A stretch of 5,678 nucleotides of DNA, taken from positions 1 through 5,678 of the forward strand of contig CAKQDG010000122.1 in NCBI GenBank assembly GCA_934219025.1, read 5' to 3'. The notes under the pieces were generated by a model, which was not told the origin of the DNA, ran no database searches, and saw only the letters and a list, made by a program, of their open reading frames with translations. Positions within the stretch are counted from its first letter, which is position 1. Every line of letters starts with the position of its first letter. The position numbers and the translations under genes are program-made. Shown here one piece after another: positions 1 to 5,678 of the stretch. The DNA comes from an uncultured Prevotella sp. GTDB taxonomy: Bacteria; Bacteroidota; Bacteroidia; Bacteroidales; Bacteroidaceae.

Positions 1-400
1 GGCGATTTTCTGAAAGCAAGAATACAAAGCTAACGCTTCTTTATAATATGTCGTTTTCTTTTTGTTACATAAGCATCATTTTTTACTTTGTGCAAAGTTA
101 CACATTATTTTCTTTACACAAAAGAGAATGCTGTAAAACTGTAAAAAATATATACTACGATACTTTATGAATGCATTTCATACAGCAGAACTGGTCGTCG
201 CTGAAAGCGGCTCTTTAATCCCGTATCGAGCAAGTCAAAATATATTGCATTTGGAAATTTCTGACGTAAGAAAGTACTTTTTCCTTTTCTTCAGGTATTT
301 GTAATTACAATTTTCCGGATGATCCTAATTTTGTTCTACGTATACATTTGCTGTACTCATGCACTATCGGCAGTTTGACAGAAACGCCAGAAGCATTTGA
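1..400. other. Intergenic region, no convincing gene
   Basis: Positions 1-86 would be the leader of the leftward transcript. The only ATG codons in it on the - strand (75-61 region) open a four-codon frame that ends at once in TAA. Positions 123-400 are AT-rich with frequent stops in all frames. The only notable open frame is 45 codons on the + strand (167-304), which has no promoter or family match that I recognise. A 12-bp perfect palindrome, TTGTAATTACAA, lies at 299-310 and is about as long as chance would give in a window this size. Confidence 0.6.
93..122 (-). promoter_or_regulatory. Leftward Bacteroidota-type promoter for a gene beyond the left edge
   Basis: The - strand reads TTTG (122-119), 18 bases, then TAACTTTG (100-93), followed by CA. 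The -7 element matches TAnnTTTG exactly. The spacing is one base short of the usual 19-21. Transcription would begin near 86 and leave the window. The promoter lies about 280 bases beyond the terminator at 401-472, so it starts a separate transcript. Confidence 0.6.
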
Positions 401-472
401 ACTAAACAAAAAACAACGGGTCGTTTGACCAGTAGCCCGAGAGATACTCGTGGCTGTCGTCAAGCGACCCGT
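401..472 (-). terminator. Rho-independent terminator of the large secreted protein gene
   Basis: The outer arms 416-429 and 459-472 pair over 14 positions with a single mismatch on the - strand transcript (C-A; the + strand would have G-U). The stem continues inward through 434-437 with 452-455 and 438-441 with 447-450, leaving a 5-nt loop at 442-446. On the - strand the hairpin is followed by a T-rich run (reverse complement of 401-415), and it begins 54 bases after the stop codon. The + strand has no comparable T run after 472, so termination is mainly leftward. Confidence 0.85.
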
Positions 473-526
473 ATTAAGATGTTCTTAGTATGCTAATTCC
501 ACAAAAGAACTACCATACCCATTGAT

Positions 527-658
527 TTACTGCACAGCTATCTTCTTGCCGTCCTTGATGTAGACACCCTTGCCATGCTGCGATTCCATCTTACCGTCAA
601 GACTGTAAAGTCTGCGTGGCTTGAAGGCATCGGTGGTTTTTATCTCCGAAATGCCTGT
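527..658 (-). other. Short C-terminal tail domain (YSLDGK ... KGVYIKDGKK)
   Basis: The last 44 residues (1554-1597) run from TTGISEI through RRLYSLDGKMES and GKGVYIKDGKKIAVQ to the stop. This two-strand pattern, in which a 'Y.L.G' strand is followed by a 'KG.YI..GKK' strand, is common at the end of secreted Bacteroidota proteins. It resembles the end of type IX secretion C-terminal sorting domains, but it is shorter and also occurs in species without that system. Sorting by type IX secretion is therefore possible but not shown. Confidence 0.6.
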
Positions 659-3600
659 CGTCGTTTTGCCAGCCATCCTTATCTTGGCCTGCGACTGCTG
701 CAGATACGGATATCCGTCGCTGTCGCTCAGATAGAAGTAGAGGCGGAACGGAGGAACGGAATCTACGCGGTCGAAGGTGCCGTCGTCGCCATACATATAG
801 AAGCTATAAGACTCGCCATACATATAGAAGTTAGAAGACTTGTCGTCTATCGTGCACATGCTCGGGCCGAACGCCATATACTGCGGTGCCTCCGTTACAG
901 CAGCCCCACCGCCAGTGGTGATCTGAACAACCTGAGTGCGGTTGGCATTTACATAAACATTTGTCAAGTCCACAACATCGTCGTTTTCAAACTCTATCTC
1001 GTCCACACCCTCCTTCAGTTTCACGTAATAAGCGTTGTTGTGGTCGAGCATATCGTTCTTGCCCATATTGCCAACCGGCTCGAAGATGATGTCATACTTG
1101 TCGTTTGCCATGCGGTTCACACGCTTCACCACGTAAATCTCGTCGCAGAAGTCATCCACGTCCTTTTTCATCACGTCGAACGGCAAGACGAGTGAAGTAT
1201 GCAGCGAGCCAGTTTCAATCGCACGGTGGTATTTCAGTTTTCCCTTGGCATAAGTGCCGTAAGCCTCAGCCGGGATATCCGTCTTGCCGTCGTCCTCTAT
1301 AGTAAACTCGTTAGCCTCGTGAACGATGCGTGCCATTCCGAGAGCAAACGGTGTTACGCCCTCTGCATCTGTGGCGCGGAACCATCCGCGGAAGGCATAG
1401 CTCTGATATGGAGTTTCTGTAGAAGCCTTGACAAGCGACTTCTGATTCATCATATAATAGGCATTATATTCTGTTGTGCTCACAAGGAGCTGCTTCGCAA
1501 AGCTGCCCACGAAGGCTATGCGAGCTTGCTTGCCCTTGATTCTCACCTTGTAGGTGGCAGACTCCAGCGGTGTGTTCATGAGTTTGCAGTTGTCTACGGC
1601 AAATCCCTTCACGTCTACCGACGGTTTGATGAGATACGGCTTACCGGCATCTATGCGGCATGGGGCGGCAGCGAATTTTAGGTTCAGTATTTCCTTCTCT
1701 TCGTCATAGTCCATACCCTTGAGAGTTTCCAGCATTGCCTTTTCGCCGAAGCTCTTCTTTATTTCCTCTTTGTCCATTTCAAACGGCAAGCAGATTGGTG
1801 TCCATTCGTGAGCCTTGAAGTCTCGGCTCACTGCCAGGTTCAGCCTGTAGCCCATATTCTCCTTTATCGTTTCGGCGATATCGTCGTCGTGTTCCTCCAT
1901 CATCAGTCGCTCCACGAGTTGCAGCGGAGTGCTGTTCACGGCATATCCGGAGAACGGTTCTACATCCGGGTTCTGGGTCAGCGTCTTGCCGTCGTCAGAT
2001 AGCTTTGAGCATGCTCCTTCCACCTTTATCTTCTCGTATGTTCCCAGCATCGGTGTGTCGTCGCAGGCTTTCTGTGGAGCCATCACCAGCTGTCCCTTCA
2101 TGTTGAACACGGCAGTCTGGTCCTCGCCCTTCTTGTTTTTCACCGGAATATAGGCGAAGAAAGGAATGCCTCCCGGCACGGAGTCTACCTCCACCACCAT
2201 CATCTTAGTCCCGTTGTTAGGACCGCAGATGTAGAGCTTGCTGCTGTCCGGTAGCATGGTGTTGCTCACGGTGCCCGGCAGGCAGAGCGAGTGCCATCCC
2301 GTGGCATTAGGCTTTATTTCATATTTAATCATGCCGTAGGTCTTCACGCTGCCGTTCTGCGACTTGTATCTAAGCGACTTGCCCGGAGTCAAGTTTCCGT
2401 TCATTATCATGTCGGCATTGACGTCCTTGGAATATACCACCACGTTTGGCAGATTGTACATATTTTCGTCTTTCTCCTGACCCTCTCGTGGAGTGATGCG
2501 GTATATGGTGTTGTCTGCCACAGACGAGCGGTAGAAGTCGGTCAGCGAGATTTTCACGCTCTTTCCGTCAGGATCCACGGCATCGTAACAAACGGTATTT
2601 GGCGGAGTTGCGCCATTAATGGTCTTTGTCCATCCTTTTTTTCTTCCCATCAATGTACATACGTATTCGTAGGAGGCATATCCTCCACCATAATACCGTT
2701 TAGAATCGTACCTGTCTTTATAAAGCGACTGATCATTATGCATCGTCCATCCCATCAATATGAATTCATTGTCATAATAGTTGCTGTTGCTATGATTCTC
2801 AGCCTGGAAGCCAACTATTCCATTCACGCAACCGATTTTAGTTTGTGTCCAGCAATGTCCGCCTACGGCTGCCGTACAATTTGTTACCATTCCTTTGCTA
2901 TAGCCAGCGATACCTCCCATAACCAGGGGATAGTAGTCACTTGCTTCTACACTCGAATGTTTATGACAATTATAATTGATATCACCATCAAACAGACAGT
3001 TGTGAATTTCAGTGTTTTCGTCCTGATAAGCAACTATTCCCCCTATAAGGTATCCTTTTTTTCCGTCGAAGTCTTGACTATTAAATAGATAATACGTGCT
3101 ATAATAACCATTATCGCCAACCTCAATTTTTTCTTCTACAGGTTCCTGTTCTATATCAAGTATTCCTGTCACCACGCAATTTTCTATCACGCCTTTATTT
3201 TGGGGCGACCCCTTCAACCTCTTTGCAATACCGGCAAATGAAGAAGAATGTTCATTAGTAAATTTTATGTTTTTCAGAGTCAGATTCTTTATCGTACCAT
3301 TGACAGTGCCAAACAGGCAGTCGTCGGAAGCATGCAGGTTCTGAATGTAATAACCGTTACCGTCGAACACGCCGGAAAAGCCCCAAAAGCAATCCATATT
3401 TTTATTGCTCATAGTGATATTGTTCATCAACTTGATGTATCTGCCGTCATAGTCGTTCAATTTACTACACTGCTGTTGCAGAAAACGCAGATCATCCTCA
3501 TTGTGAACAAGATAAGGTCTTTCTTTAGTTCCTTCTCCTCTTTGCTCTTCACCATACACTCCGCCACTGTTTGCAGGAATGAGAAGTTTGTCATAAGCCT

Positions 3601-5320
3601 CTCTTGAATCTTTCATTTTATCAAAGGCTAAGTATTCGGCATGACCGTTTACATAATCCTTCATTTTTGTTGAAGAGAACTCGTCCTCAGTCCAACCTTT
3701 GCCACTTATGAGCTTGCCGTTGTATGTAACACAATCAGCATATCCCCAAATACGCGACTCTTTGTTATAATCGTCGTGACTACATACAAACAATGGATGC
3801 AAGCGAACTTTATCGTCAGTTCTGTTTGTCGTAATATTACACCGCGAAAGTATCGCAGTTGCCTCTATAGAAGTATGTAAGAGAGCTCCTACCCCGCCTA
3901 TCATACAATCTGCCGTTTTTTTCGTACTGTTGTCCGAAAAGCTTATGTTGCCATAATTGGCGCATGCATTTTCCAAGTTAGGAGAAAAACGCTTTAAAGA
4001 ATACTGATATTCATCATAATCAGATTTCAAGGTACCCGCCAAATAAACCGAAAATGATTTATAACCATCAATGCTTGCCGAAATGTCTCCAAAGTTCACA
4101 CAGTCATAACAAGAGCCATATCCATTAGATATACCCGAAATGGCAACTTCACCCTTTTGTTTATCTGATTCTAATGTGCGTTCATTGACATATTTCAGGT
4201 TCATCCAATTCTTAGAAGAATGCACGTCTTTATATGCCCCATTAGATTTACGATCAAGATGATAGTGGTCGTTATATCCTATAATACCAGCCATATAAGT
4301 TTCCTTTTCATGACTCGTTCCATATAAGAGCACCTGCATGTTTCCACTTGCAACACATTTTTCCACTTTTACATTACTACCCTCCGAATATCCAAGTATT
4401 CCGCCAATATAAGCTTGAGAACATTTTGAGGACTTCAAGTCGTTTTGATATATTTCGCCGTCAAAAGAACAATTTTTTATGGTTACGTCATCTTCTGCCT
4501 CTCCCATTATTCCTCCACAATGAGTATAGTATTTACAGGGGTCCATAAATCGTGTATTACTGCTACGGTCAGACCAGATTTCAATAACACTGCTTTTAAC
4601 ATGGCAATTAGTTAATGTTGCCTTGTAAGCGGATCCAACAAGCATTCCACAGTCTTCAGAACTTTCCGAAAGTATAAAACTGTCTGAGATGGTCAGGTTT
4701 GATATGTTACCGGCACAGCCCTTGAAAAGTCCTAAATAAGTGGACTTATATCTCTTGTCCTCATAAGTATTAAAATAAAGTCCGCTGATAGTATGCCCGT
4801 CGCCGTCAAAATTGCCACTGAATGAACTTACAGGAATACATTTCTTTACATCGGCAAGTTCTTTTCTGTTATACAGATACGTTTTCATGCCATTAGGATC
4901 CTTGTTGAAACCTATAGTTACTGCAAAGTTCATTCTCAGGTCTCGTGTCATTTTGAAATATTTGCCACGAAAATAAAGCCCACAATAAGTGCTCAAATAC
5001 ATAAGGTCGGCCAGGTCCTGATTCTTTGATATCAGATACGGATTTTTTTCTGTACCATCACCTCCGCTGAAGCTGTAAGTTTTCAATTCGCGATATTCCC
5101 ATTCGCTTGCATCTTCGATTTGACCATCAAAATCCGGTAAGATACTTGGCCCGGGGTTAAGCGGATCGTTCCAGTTATCACCAATGCCAGAATCAAATAG
5201 AATCTGCGCCCTCACCTGTGTGGGCGAAGCCATCATCAATACCAACAGCACTGCCAATAGGTGCCATATGGCAGCCCTGCAATGCAAGCGACATAAAATT
5301 TTTTCTTTTATCATACTCAT
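527..5320 (-). CDS. Large secreted GLUG-repeat / beta-helix protein with LCLPF modules
   Basis: This gene encodes about 1597 residues. Residues 1-38 are a Sec signal peptide with no lipobox, so the product is probably a non-lipoprotein exported across the inner membrane. Residues 86-211 and 594-687 each start a repeat block: a GxGTxxxPYL motif, then FSGxFDGxG (167-175 and 648-656), then a GxIxNLT rung. Further GLUG-like rungs of the form GGIxGYxxG...NC follow, for example at 267-290, 304-328, 758-783 and 800-821. Residues 1009-1128, 1173-1314 and 1373-1533 are three related modules around an LCLPF core. Residues 1554-1597 form a short tail. GLUG motifs are known from bacterial surface proteins, including some IgA-protease-like ones, but no HExxH zinc motif is present here. 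I infer an adhesive or structural surface role; the substrate is unknown. The ATG at 5320 was chosen because the signal peptide begins there and a promoter lies at 5380-5411. ATG 5314, two codons later, is an alternative. The stop codon is TAA at 527-529. The frame is intact throughout. Confidence 0.9.
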   Translation of the reverse strand: MSMIKEKILCRLHCRAAIWHLLAVLLVLMMASPTQVRAQILFDSGIGDNWNDPLNPGPSILPDFDGQIEDASEWEYRELKTYSFSGGDGTEKNPYLISKNQDLADLMYLSTYCGLYFRGKYFKMTRDLRMNFAVTIGFNKDPNGMKTYLYNRKELADVKKCIPVSSFSGNFDGDGHTISGLYFNTYEDKRYKSTYLGLFKGCAGNISNLTISDSFILSESSEDCGMLVGSAYKATLTNCHVKSSVIEIWSDRSSNTRFMDPCKYYTHCGGIMGEAEDDVTIKNCSFDGEIYQNDLKSSKCSQAYIGGILGYSEGSNVKVEKCVASGNMQVLLYGTSHEKETYMAGIIGYNDHYHLDRKSNGAYKDVHSSKNWMNLKYVNERTLESDKQKGEVAISGISNGYGSCYDCVNFGDISASIDGYKSFSVYLAGTLKSDYDEYQYSLKRFSPNLENACANYGNISFSDNSTKKTADCMIGGVGALLHTSIEATAILSRCNITTNRTDDKVRLHPLFVCSHDDYNKESRIWGYADCVTYNGKLISGKGWTEDEFSSTKMKDYVNGHAEYLAFDKMKDSREAYDKLLIPANSGGVYGEEQRGEGTKERPYLVHNEDDLRFLQQQCSKLNDYDGRYIKLMNNITMSNKNMDCFWGFSGVFDGNGYYIQNLHASDDCLFGTVNGTIKNLTLKNIKFTNEHSSSFAGIAKRLKGSPQNKGVIENCVVTGILDIEQEPVEEKIEVGDNGYYSTYYLFNSQDFDGKKGYLIGGIVAYQDENTEIHNCLFDGDINYNCHKHSSVEASDYYPLVMGGIAGYSKGMVTNCTAAVGGHCWTQTKIGCVNGIVGFQAENHSNSNYYDNEFILMGWTMHNDQSLYKDRYDSKRYYGGGYASYEYVCTLMGRKKGWTKTINGATPPNTVCYDAVDPDGKSVKISLTDFYRSSVADNTIYRITPREGQEKDENMYNLPNVVVYSKDVNADMIMNGNLTPGKSLRYKSQNGSVKTYGMIKYEIKPNATGWHSLCLPGTVSNTMLPDSSKLYICGPNNGTKMMVVEVDSVPGGIPFFAYIPVKNKKGEDQTAVFNMKGQLVMAPQKACDDTPMLGTYEKIKVEGACSKLSDDGKTLTQNPDVEPFSGYAVNSTPLQLVERLMMEEHDDDIAETIKENMGYRLNLAVSRDFKAHEWTPICLPFEMDKEEIKKSFGEKAMLETLKGMDYDEEKEILNLKFAAAPCRIDAGKPYLIKPSVDVKGFAVDNCKLMNTPLESATYKVRIKGKQARIAFVGSFAKQLLVSTTEYNAYYMMNQKSLVKASTETPYQSYAFRGWFRATDAEGVTPFALGMARIVHEANEFTIEDDGKTDIPAEAYGTYAKGKLKYHRAIETGSLHTSLVLPFDVMKKDVDDFCDEIYVVKRVNRMANDKYDIIFEPVGNMGKNDMLDHNNAYYVKLKEGVDEIEFENDDVVDLTNVYVNANRTQVVQITTGGGAAVTEAPQYMAFGPSMCTIDDKSSNFYMYGESYSFYMYGDDGTFDRVDSVPPFRLYFYLSDSDGYPYLQQSQAKIRMAGKTTTGISEIKTTDAFKPRRLYSLDGKMESQHGKGVYIKDGKKIAVQ
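722..2296 (-). repeat. Three related 'LCLPF' modules in the C-terminal half
   Basis: Three units can be aligned by eye. Unit 1 (1937-2296) has WHSLCLPG, then GGIPFFAYIPV, then EPFSGYAV. Unit 2 (1379-1804) has WTPICLPFEM, then DAGKPYLIKP, then TPYQSYAFRGWF. Unit 3 (722-1204) has LHTSLVLPFDV, then NNAYYVKLK, then PPFRLYFYLSD. The shared order is a hydrophobic LCLPF strand, a GxPYxIKP-like strand, and a closing PFxxYF strand. Modules like these recur in large secreted proteins of Prevotella and Bacteroides, but I know of no established function. Unit 1 is the most divergent, with Gly in place of the Phe of LPF. Confidence 0.65.
786..839 (-). repeat. 27-bp tandem duplication inside the coding sequence (2 copies)
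   Basis: The units are 786-812 and 813-839. They differ at two of 27 positions, and the first 18 bases of each are identical. The repeat keeps the reading frame and encodes the nine-residue units SSNFYMYGE and SYSFYMYGD (residues 1495-1512), within the third LCLPF module. The high DNA identity suggests a recent slippage duplication rather than an old structural repeat. Confidence 0.85.
3263..3541 (-). repeat. Start of beta-helix block 2, a divergent copy of block 1
   Basis: This stretch encodes residues 594-686. It opens with RGEGTKERPYLVHNEDDLRFL, continues with YDGRYIKLMNNITM, then FSGVFDGNGYYIQNLHA, and ends with LFGTVNGTIKNLTLKNIKF. Each element has a counterpart in block 1 (4688-5065) in the same order, but block 2 lacks the insertion that block 1 carries before FSGxFDG. 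GLUG-like rungs follow at residues 758-783 and 800-821. The two blocks look like an ancient internal duplication or two modules of one family. Confidence 0.7.
4688..5065 (-). repeat. Start of beta-helix block 1 (GxGTxxxPYL ... FSGxFDGxG ... GxIxNLT)
   Basis: This stretch encodes residues 86-211. It opens with GDGTEKNPYLISKNQDLADL, continues with a FRGKYFKMTRDL segment, then FSGNFDGDGHTISGLYF, and ends with GLFKGCAGNISNLTI. The same order of motifs recurs at residues 594-687. Such openings commonly precede GLUG-type right-handed beta-helix rungs in Bacteroidota surface proteins. The GLUG-like rungs that follow extend to roughly residue 500. The match is at motif level and was found by eye. Confidence 0.7.
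5207..5320 (-). other. Sec signal peptide of the large secreted protein
   Basis: Residues 1-38 have a basic n-region (Lys5, Lys7, Arg11, Arg15), a hydrophobic core AIWHLLAVLLVLMMA at 17-31, and a polar c-region ending VRA before Gln39. This fits signal peptidase I cleavage after Ala38 by the -3/-1 rule. The two cysteines (10 and 14) lie before the hydrophobic core, so they cannot be the lipid-modified Cys of a lipoprotein. The exact cleavage site is a prediction by eye. Confidence 0.85.
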
Positions 5321-5379
5321 GTAATTTTTATTGTTTAGACATTCAGTTGCAAACCCGCAAATGTTTTTCTTCGTGTCTG

Positions 5380-5411
5380 CAAATATAATAATTAAATGTT
5401 TACGAGGCAAG
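5380..5411 (-). promoter_or_regulatory. Bacteroidota-type promoter of the large secreted protein gene
   Basis: On the - strand the -7 element TATATTTG (5387-5380) matches TAnnTTTG exactly. A -33-like CTTG (5411-5408) lies 20 bases upstream, within the usual 19-21 spacing, although its first base departs from TTTG. Transcription would start near 5373, giving a leader of about 50 nt before the ATG at 5320. The bases just before that ATG are A/T-rich with no Shine-Dalgarno sequence, as is usual in this phylum. Confidence 0.65.
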
Positions 5412-5543
5412 CATAATGTGAACAAATCCAAAGAATATATAAAATATTGATTAATTGTCGCATCCGAATGACCATCTGTCATAATGTCGTTACAGATTTA
5501 TATCAAGCAATAACGATGTTTTGTATATTTTGATTACTCTTTG

Positions 5544-5576
5544 TATGCAACGTAAAGAATATTTGTTGTAAATTTG
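5544..5576 (+). promoter_or_regulatory. Rightward promoter of the gene starting at 5640
   Basis: TAAATTTG at 5569-5576 matches the TAnnTTTG -7 element exactly and is followed by CA, as is common in Bacteroidales. The -33 element is weak: TATG at 5544-5547 has the right spacing (21 bases), while a perfect TTTG at 5540-5543 is 25 bases away. A start near 5583 would give a leader of roughly 57 nt before the ATG at 5640. Confidence 0.55.
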
Positions 5577-5639
5577 CAGCGATATTATTAATGTAGCAGA
5601 AGTTATAACTATTCAGAAAATCAGAATTCAGAAAACATT

Positions 5640-5678
5640 ATGGAAACTATCGACGCTAAAGAAGAACAGATCCTTATC
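5640..5678 (+). CDS. N-terminus of a rightward gene, possibly a TetR/AcrR-type regulator (partial)
   Basis: Only 13 codons are in the window, reading METIDAKEEQILI, and the frame is open at the right edge. An in-frame TAA at 5589-5591 with no other ATG between it and 5640 fixes the start. A -7 element lies about 64 bases upstream, and the bases before the ATG are A-rich. A short acidic/lysine lead followed by 'KEEQIL' resembles how many Bacteroidota TetR-family regulators begin, just before the helix-turn-helix. This rests on a few residues and is only a guess at function. That a gene starts here is much better supported than its identity. Confidence 0.55.
   Translation, partial: METIDAKEEQILI

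Larger units (their letters stand above)
5321..5639. other. Divergent intergenic region
   Basis: This 319-bp AT-rich stretch separates the starts of the leftward secreted-protein gene (5320) and the rightward gene (5640). It holds one promoter for each direction, with about 160 bases between the two -7 elements. Between them lie weak inverted repeats, ATGAC-CATCT-GTCAT at 5468-5482 and CGTTA/TAACG at 5488-5515, which could be operator half-sites but are short enough to be chance. No RNA gene is evident. Confidence 0.6.

Noticed and set aside
167..304. 45-codon + strand open frame beginning MNAFHTAELVVAES
   Set aside because: No TAnnTTTG promoter lies upstream on the + strand, and I recognise no family. 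A frame of this length is plausible by chance in a 400-bp intergenic region. Conservation in relatives would change this view.
299..310. Perfect 12-bp palindrome TTGTAATTACAA
   Set aside because: About one such palindrome is expected by chance in a window of this length, and it is not close to a promoter.
575..1681. Long + strand open frames opposite the large gene (575-1195 and 1199-1681)
   Set aside because: They lie wholly antisense to a gene with a clear signal peptide, repeats and terminator. Their translations show no family pattern and are rich in His, Val and Arg, as expected from reading such DNA backwards.
1808..4548. Further + strand open frames (1808-2002, 1929-2153, 2291-3088, 3248-3607, 4348-4548)
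   Set aside because: All are antisense shadows of the same gene, without a promoter, leader or recognisable domain. The longest (265 codons, 2291-3088) has low-complexity hydrophobic content only.
527..5320. Zinc metallopeptidase (M26 IgA-protease-like) identity for the large protein, because GLUG motifs occur in that family
   Set aside because: No HExxH motif is present in the translation, so only the repeat architecture is shared.
5328..5342. Four-codon upstream frame (MSKQ, stop) in the leader of the large gene
   Set aside because: It is very short and lacks any supporting signal; such frames are common by chance in AT-rich leaders.
5468..5515. Short inverted repeats between the divergent promoters (ATGAC/GTCAT and CGTTA/TAACG)
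   Set aside because: The arms are only five bases and lie in AT-rich DNA. They are noted as possible operators but are not strong enough to annotate.
1..5678. CRISPR array, tRNA, rRNA, insertion sequence or phage genes
   Set aside because: I saw no regularly spaced direct repeats with spacers, no tRNA-like cloverleaf, no transposase motif and no terminal inverted repeats of insertion-sequence length.

Overview
The window looks like Bacteroidota DNA, most likely Bacteroidales of the Prevotella/Segatella or Bacteroides type. Three things point there: promoter elements of the TAnnTTTG kind (5380-5387 on -, 93-100 on -, 5569-5576 on +), AT-rich leaders without a Shine-Dalgarno sequence, and a very large secreted protein built from GLUG-type beta-helix repeats, 'LCLPF' modules and a short 'YSLDGK...KGVYIKDGKK' tail. 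The genus is inferred from style, not from a marker gene.

Layout from left to right. Positions 1-400 hold no convincing gene. The clearest feature there is a leftward promoter (93-122), whose transcript runs off the left edge as a leader of about 85 nt with no usable start codon in view. Positions 401-472 form a composite hairpin followed, on the - strand, by a T-rich tract; this is the terminator of the main gene. Positions 527-5320 (- strand) are a single gene for a secreted protein of about 1597 residues. Positions 5321-5639 are a divergent intergenic region with a leftward promoter for the large gene and a rightward -7 element for the next gene. From 5640 to the right edge are the first 13 codons of a rightward gene, possibly a TetR/AcrR-type regulator.

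The large protein has a Sec signal peptide, then two blocks that begin with the same motif pattern (GxGTxxxPYL, then FSGxFDGxG, then a GxIxNLT rung) and continue as GLUG-like rungs. Three 'W/L-x-x-LCLPF' modules follow, then the short C-terminal tail. It is probably exported to the periplasm, cell surface or medium. No catalytic motif (for example HExxH) is visible, so a binding or structural role is the default guess.

The longest open frame of this gene starts at 5482, but a promoter lies inside that extension and the signal peptide begins at the ATG at 5320, so the 5320 start is used here. Plus-strand open frames inside 575-4548 are antisense shadows. I do not see a clearly undescribed system in this window. 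The points most worth checking are the modular build of the large protein, a 27-bp tandem duplication in it, and a base-composition change at its domain boundary.
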